Shown here one piece after another: positions 61,342 to 64,000 of a stretch of DNA of 64,000 nt. Each line of letters starts with the position of its first letter. Positions within the stretch are counted from its first letter, which is position 1. The notes beneath the pieces are model-generated. The model was given only the letters and a program-made list of their open reading frames with translations, was not told where the DNA came from and searched no databases. The DNA lies in NCBI RefSeq assembly GCF_042679305.1, contig NZ_JBHTMP010000018.1:60322-124321 (forward strand). The letters are read 5' to 3'. The position numbers were made by a program, and so were the translations under genes. The DNA comes from Micromonospora_H sonneratiae (GTDB lineage: Bacteria > Actinomycetota > Actinomycetes > Mycobacteriales > Micromonosporaceae).

Positions 61342-61677
61342 ATGAGTCGCCTACTGATTGTCGGCAGGATCGCTCCGGAGGCCGAACCACAGATTGCACA
61401 GATATTCGCCGAGTCCGACGCGACGGAGTTGCCGGCGATCACCGGGGCCCGACACCGCTCGCTCTATCGTCTCGGGGACCTGTTCGTGCATCTGATCGAG
61501 ATGGATGGCGCCGGACCGGAGAAGGCCGCCCAGCATCCGTTGTTCCTCGAGGTCAACAAGCGGTTGTCCGAACACACCTCGCCGTACCTTTCCACCTGGC
61601 GGTCGCCGCGTGACGCCATGGCCAGGTGCTTCTACCAGTGGGATGCCGTGGTCCCAGCGCCGGGAAGTCGAGCGTGA
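61342..61677 (+). CDS. TcmI family type II polyketide cyclase
   Basis: 111 residues from ATG 61342 (GGGGAG 5 bases upstream; GTG 61339 possible). SRLLIVGRIAPEAEPQIAQIFAESD, HRSLYRLGDLFVHLIEMDG and HPLFLEVNKRLSEHTSPYLSTWRSPRDAMARCFYQW match the TcmI-type ferredoxin-like cyclases that fold aromatic polyketide chains. No ketosynthase, chain-length factor or ACP is nearby, so this is an orphan tailoring enzyme. The FAD monooxygenase that follows is its natural partner class. Confidence 0.9.
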   Translation: MSRLLIVGRIAPEAEPQIAQIFAESDATELPAITGARHRSLYRLGDLFVHLIEMDGAGPEKAAQHPLFLEVNKRLSEHTSPYLSTWRSPRDAMARCFYQWDAVVPAPGSRA

Positions 61678-61813
61678 CGGGCAGTGGCCGGCGGGGGCTG
61701 GTTGTCGGCGCGCAGCGCGCCCGGTGTTCGTGGAGTCGTCCGGGTCGGCCTCGTCCGACGGCCGGACATTTTCTGTCCTGAGAGATTCGTGGGCCCGGAA
61801 CCAAGGGGGTCTG

Positions 61814-63163
61814 ATGGCCGCCAATCCGTTTGACGTGATCATCATCGGGGCGGGCACGGGAGGTATGTGTCTGGCCCACGGGCTCCGTCGCGCCGGAGTA
61901 CGGGTCGCCGTCTACGAGCGATACCGGACCCGCCGTGACGGCCTGCACGGATATCGCCTCGGTATCGGGCCGACCGGCATCCGGGCGCTGCGGGAGTGCC
62001 TGCCGCCCGAACTGTTCGCGACGTTCATGGCCACCTGCGCCCGATCACCGCGATACTTCAACATCCTCACCGAGAAGCTGCGGCAGACAGCCTCGTTCGA
62101 ACTGCAACCGGACACCGACCCGATGAACAGCGACCTGGCCGTCTCCCGTATGACGCTCCGCCAGGTGCTGCTGACCGGGATGGAAGACGTCGTGCACTTC
62201 GACAAGACCTGTACCCGTTACGAACAACACGACGACGATACGGTTACCGCCTATTTTGCCGATGGCACCTCGGCCACCGGGAACCTGTTGGTCGCGGCCG
62301 ACGGCACGCATTCCGTGATCCGCCGGCAGTACCTCCCGCACGCCCGGATCAAGGATGCCGGAAGCATCAACATCGCCACCAAGATCCCGCTCACCGACCA
62401 GACCAGGGCACTGCTTACCGACCAACTGATGGACGGGATATCCCTGATCTTCGGGGCCGGCGGGCTGATGGGTGTGCTGCACGTGATGAGGTTCGACTGG
62501 GATCAGGACGGACGGCCCCGACCCGGCATCGGAAGCACCGAGGCAGAGCTGATCGAACAATGGCCGGGACTGCTGTACGACAACACCCGGGACTACATCA
62601 ACCTCATCATCTGGAGTGCCCAGCACCGATTTCCGGCAGACATCATGACCAAACGCGGTCAGGAACTCGTCCGGGTCGCCCTCGACCTCACCCGTAACTG
62701 GCATCCCAACCTGCGTGAACTGTTGGCCCGCAGCGATCCCGGCAGTTGTATTCCGGTCAAGGTCGCCACCTCGGAACCAATCGATCCGTGGAAGTCGAGC
62801 AACGTCACGTTGATCGGCGACGCCATCCACACCATGACGCCGGGTCGGGGCGTCGGTGCCAACACCGCGCTTCGCGACGCTGCGCTGCTGTGTCGGCAGC
62901 TCACCGCTGCGGAGCGGGGTGGCAAGACCCTGCTGAACGCGGTGGGCGACTATGAGGCGGAAATGCTTCCGTACGGATTTGCCCGGGTCGCCGACTCGCT
63001 GGCCAACAACGGCACGAGCGGTGACGATCCCCTCTACAAGCCGATCATCGGTCGCTTCGCGCTGATGGCGGCCCGTGGGTACTTCGGTGTTACCAGCAGG
63101 ATTCCGTCACTGCGTAGGAAGTTCCTGACCGAGATCTACGCGCGTCGGGGTGCGGAAAGCTGA
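61814..63163 (+). CDS. FAD-dependent aromatic hydroxylase-type monooxygenase
   Basis: 449 residues from ATG 61814. The Rossmann GxGxxG is FDVIIIGAGTGGMCLAHGLRRAG; VAADGTHSVIRRQYLP carries the DG motif; VTLIGDAIHTMTPGRGVGANTALRDAALL is the GD FAD-ribityl motif. This is the pattern of group A flavin hydroxylases used in polyketide tailoring and related oxidations. Lies 136 bases after the TcmI-like gene on the same strand; earlier in-frame starts upstream lack an RBS. Confidence 0.9.
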   Translation: MAANPFDVIIIGAGTGGMCLAHGLRRAGVRVAVYERYRTRRDGLHGYRLGIGPTGIRALRECLPPELFATFMATCARSPRYFNILTEKLRQTASFELQPDTDPMNSDLAVSRMTLRQVLLTGMEDVVHFDKTCTRYEQHDDDTVTAYFADGTSATGNLLVAADGTHSVIRRQYLPHARIKDAGSINIATKIPLTDQTRALLTDQLMDGISLIFGAGGLMGVLHVMRFDWDQDGRPRPGIGSTEAELIEQWPGLLYDNTRDYINLIIWSAQHRFPADIMTKRGQELVRVALDLTRNWHPNLRELLARSDPGSCIPVKVATSEPIDPWKSSNVTLIGDAIHTMTPGRGVGANTALRDAALLCRQLTAAERGGKTLLNAVGDYEAEMLPYGFARVADSLANNGTSGDDPLYKPIIGRFALMAARGYFGVTSRIPSLRRKFLTEIYARRGAES

Positions 63164-63522
63164 GATCTGGACCGGACGTGTAGGGCCTTTCGTGTCCGAT
63201 TCGCCAACTGTGCGGTCATGTCCGGTTGTGGCATTGTCGGCAGAGGCCACGGCATTGCACCCGACTGGGGCCGATGCGTGGTTGGCGGACCGTTCCGGAG
63301 GCCGGATTCGCGGAATGCGGGCCGGCCCTCGGCGGTTATACCCAGCGTACGGCTGAGTAACACCGCCCGGAAAAGGGCGTGGATACGGTGGCCCGGAATT
63401 TGGTGGCCCCGCCAGCCGTTACACATTGCGTCCGTCCGAGTGTCCCCCCGCTCGGACGGCCCTCTTTCTTCTTGAGGCGCCTCGGTCGAGGCGTTCATCC
63501 CCCTGAATGGAAGGCAACCATC
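63164..63522 (+). promoter_or_regulatory. Long leader with terminator hairpin before the last gene
   Basis: A perfect CCGTCCGAG (63432-63440) / CTCGGACGG (63451-63459) stem is followed by CCCTCTTTCTTCTT, an intrinsic-terminator shape rare in this genome, 63 bases before GTG 63523. Upstream, ACGGCTG (near 63349) can pair with CAGCCGT (near 63412), so the region could fold into a regulated leader (attenuator or unrecognised riboswitch). It could equally be just the terminator of the monooxygenase transcript 270 bases back. Known ydaO or GEMM consensus sequences were not recognised. Confidence 0.45.
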
Positions 63523-64000
63523 GTGAACAAGATGTTCAGCCGATGGCTCCCGGCCATCGAAGACACTTCCGCTTTCCGTAAGAGCGCGCTCGGCGTTGCC
63601 GGTCTCGCGCTTGCTGGTGGCCTGATCACCGGTTCCGCAGTAGTGGCGCAGACCGTCACGGACGAGTCGGCGTCCCCGTCCCCGGCTGTCGTGCAGGCCG
63701 AGAAGCCCGCTGAGGACAAGTTGATCCCGCTTGGTGTGCAGGGTGAGCAGTCGCGGATCCCGTTGAACGGTGAGCAGACCGACAATGCCAAGGCGATCAT
63801 GAAGGCGACGAAGAAGGCTGGTATGGACGAGCGGGCTGCGGTGGTGGCTGTTGCCACGAGTCTGCAGGAGTCGAAGTTGGAGAACCTGGGTCATCTGGGT
63901 GCTCGGAATGATCATGACTCGCAGGGTCTGTTCCAGCAGCGTCCGTCTTCGGGTTGGGGCACGGTGGAGCAGATCACTGATCCGGAGTACTCGACGACGG
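63523..64000 (+). CDS. Secreted transglycosylase-like cell-wall protein, 5' part (runs off the window)
   Basis: 159 residues visible from GTG 63523. Signal-type segment (FRKSALGVAGLALAGGLITGSAVVAQ), a short linker, then AKAIMKATKKAGMDERAAVVAVATSLQESKLENLGHLG and DSQGLFQQRPSSGWGTVEQITDP. The QES.L.NL ... GLFQQRPS.GWGT pattern is typical of actinobacterial lysozyme-like/SLT-type wall hydrolases; the Glu in LQESKL is the likely catalytic acid. The C-terminus is outside the window. Confidence 0.78.
   Translation, partial: MNKMFSRWLPAIEDTSAFRKSALGVAGLALAGGLITGSAVVAQTVTDESASPSPAVVQAEKPAEDKLIPLGVQGEQSRIPLNGEQTDNAKAIMKATKKAGMDERAAVVAVATSLQESKLENLGHLGARNDHDSQGLFQQRPSSGWGTVEQITDPEYSTT

Overview
The window reads as chromosome from a high-GC, mycelial-type actinobacterium, most like the Micromonosporaceae. 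Signs of this are strongly G/C-biased third codon positions, many GTG/TTG starts, a mycothiol-dependent enzyme, an LpqY-SugABC-type sugar importer, an SCO4848-type membrane protein and a CebR-type operator in front of a secreted xylanase. The genus assignment is inference. No tRNA, rRNA, CRISPR array or replication origin was seen. Housekeeping genes (uvrB end, typA, rsgA, uvrA, uvrC) are interleaved with accessory genes.

Region 1 (1-8.1 kb): the 3' end of uvrB, a decayed acetyltransferase gene, then a tight six-gene operon of two tandem LRR-like STM4015 genes, STM4014 (ATP-grasp), STM4013 (alkaline-phosphatase/sulfatase-fold hydrolase), STM4012 (HemN-like radical SAM) and STM4011 (radical SAM). 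Each family matches one gene of the Salmonella STM4011-STM4015 cluster in the same order, and the cluster has no known function. It is the best candidate here for an undescribed pathway. A 13-bp perfect hairpin in front of the first gene buries its Shine-Dalgarno sequence.

Region 2 (8.2-18 kb): a small monooxygenase-fold protein, a TerC-family exporter behind a recognisable yybP-ykoY (Mn2+) riboswitch, a cell-wall peptide pair (NlpC/P60 plus dipeptide epimerase), a YhhN protein, a beta-lactamase-fold serine hydrolase, typA and a CocE-type hydrolase. Region 3 (18-27.3 kb): a solitary phage-type endolysin/holin cassette, a ribose-type ABC importer, and a trehalose-type LpqY-SugABC importer.

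Region 4 (27.3-39.8 kb): a polymorphic-toxin locus. A secreted DNRLRE/LamG-type protein is split by one in-frame stop codon. It is followed by a 2283-residue RHS protein ending in a Hint protease and a type-50-like toxin tip, and then a small probable immunity gene. Beyond this lie a decayed IS4 transposase and a dead IS5 copy. Removing the IS5 with one copy of its 3-bp target rebuilds the reading frame of an interrupted small gene.

Region 5 (39.9-53.8 kb): an ArsR/MFS pair, a cold-shock protein, a methyltransferase with a 30-bp perfect palindrome in its first codons, an FKBP isomerase, a Tat-exported beta-helix protein, a CebR-box xylanase, a TrmB/LuxR-like regulator divergent from a secreted subtilase, and a deaminase/MBL hydrolase/mycothiol-enzyme group. 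Region 6 (53.8-64 kb): rsgA behind a Shine-Dalgarno-led 18-codon ORF, uvrA, a Rieske lipoprotein, uvrC, an orphan TcmI cyclase plus FAD monooxygenase pair, and the start of a secreted transglycosylase-like gene.
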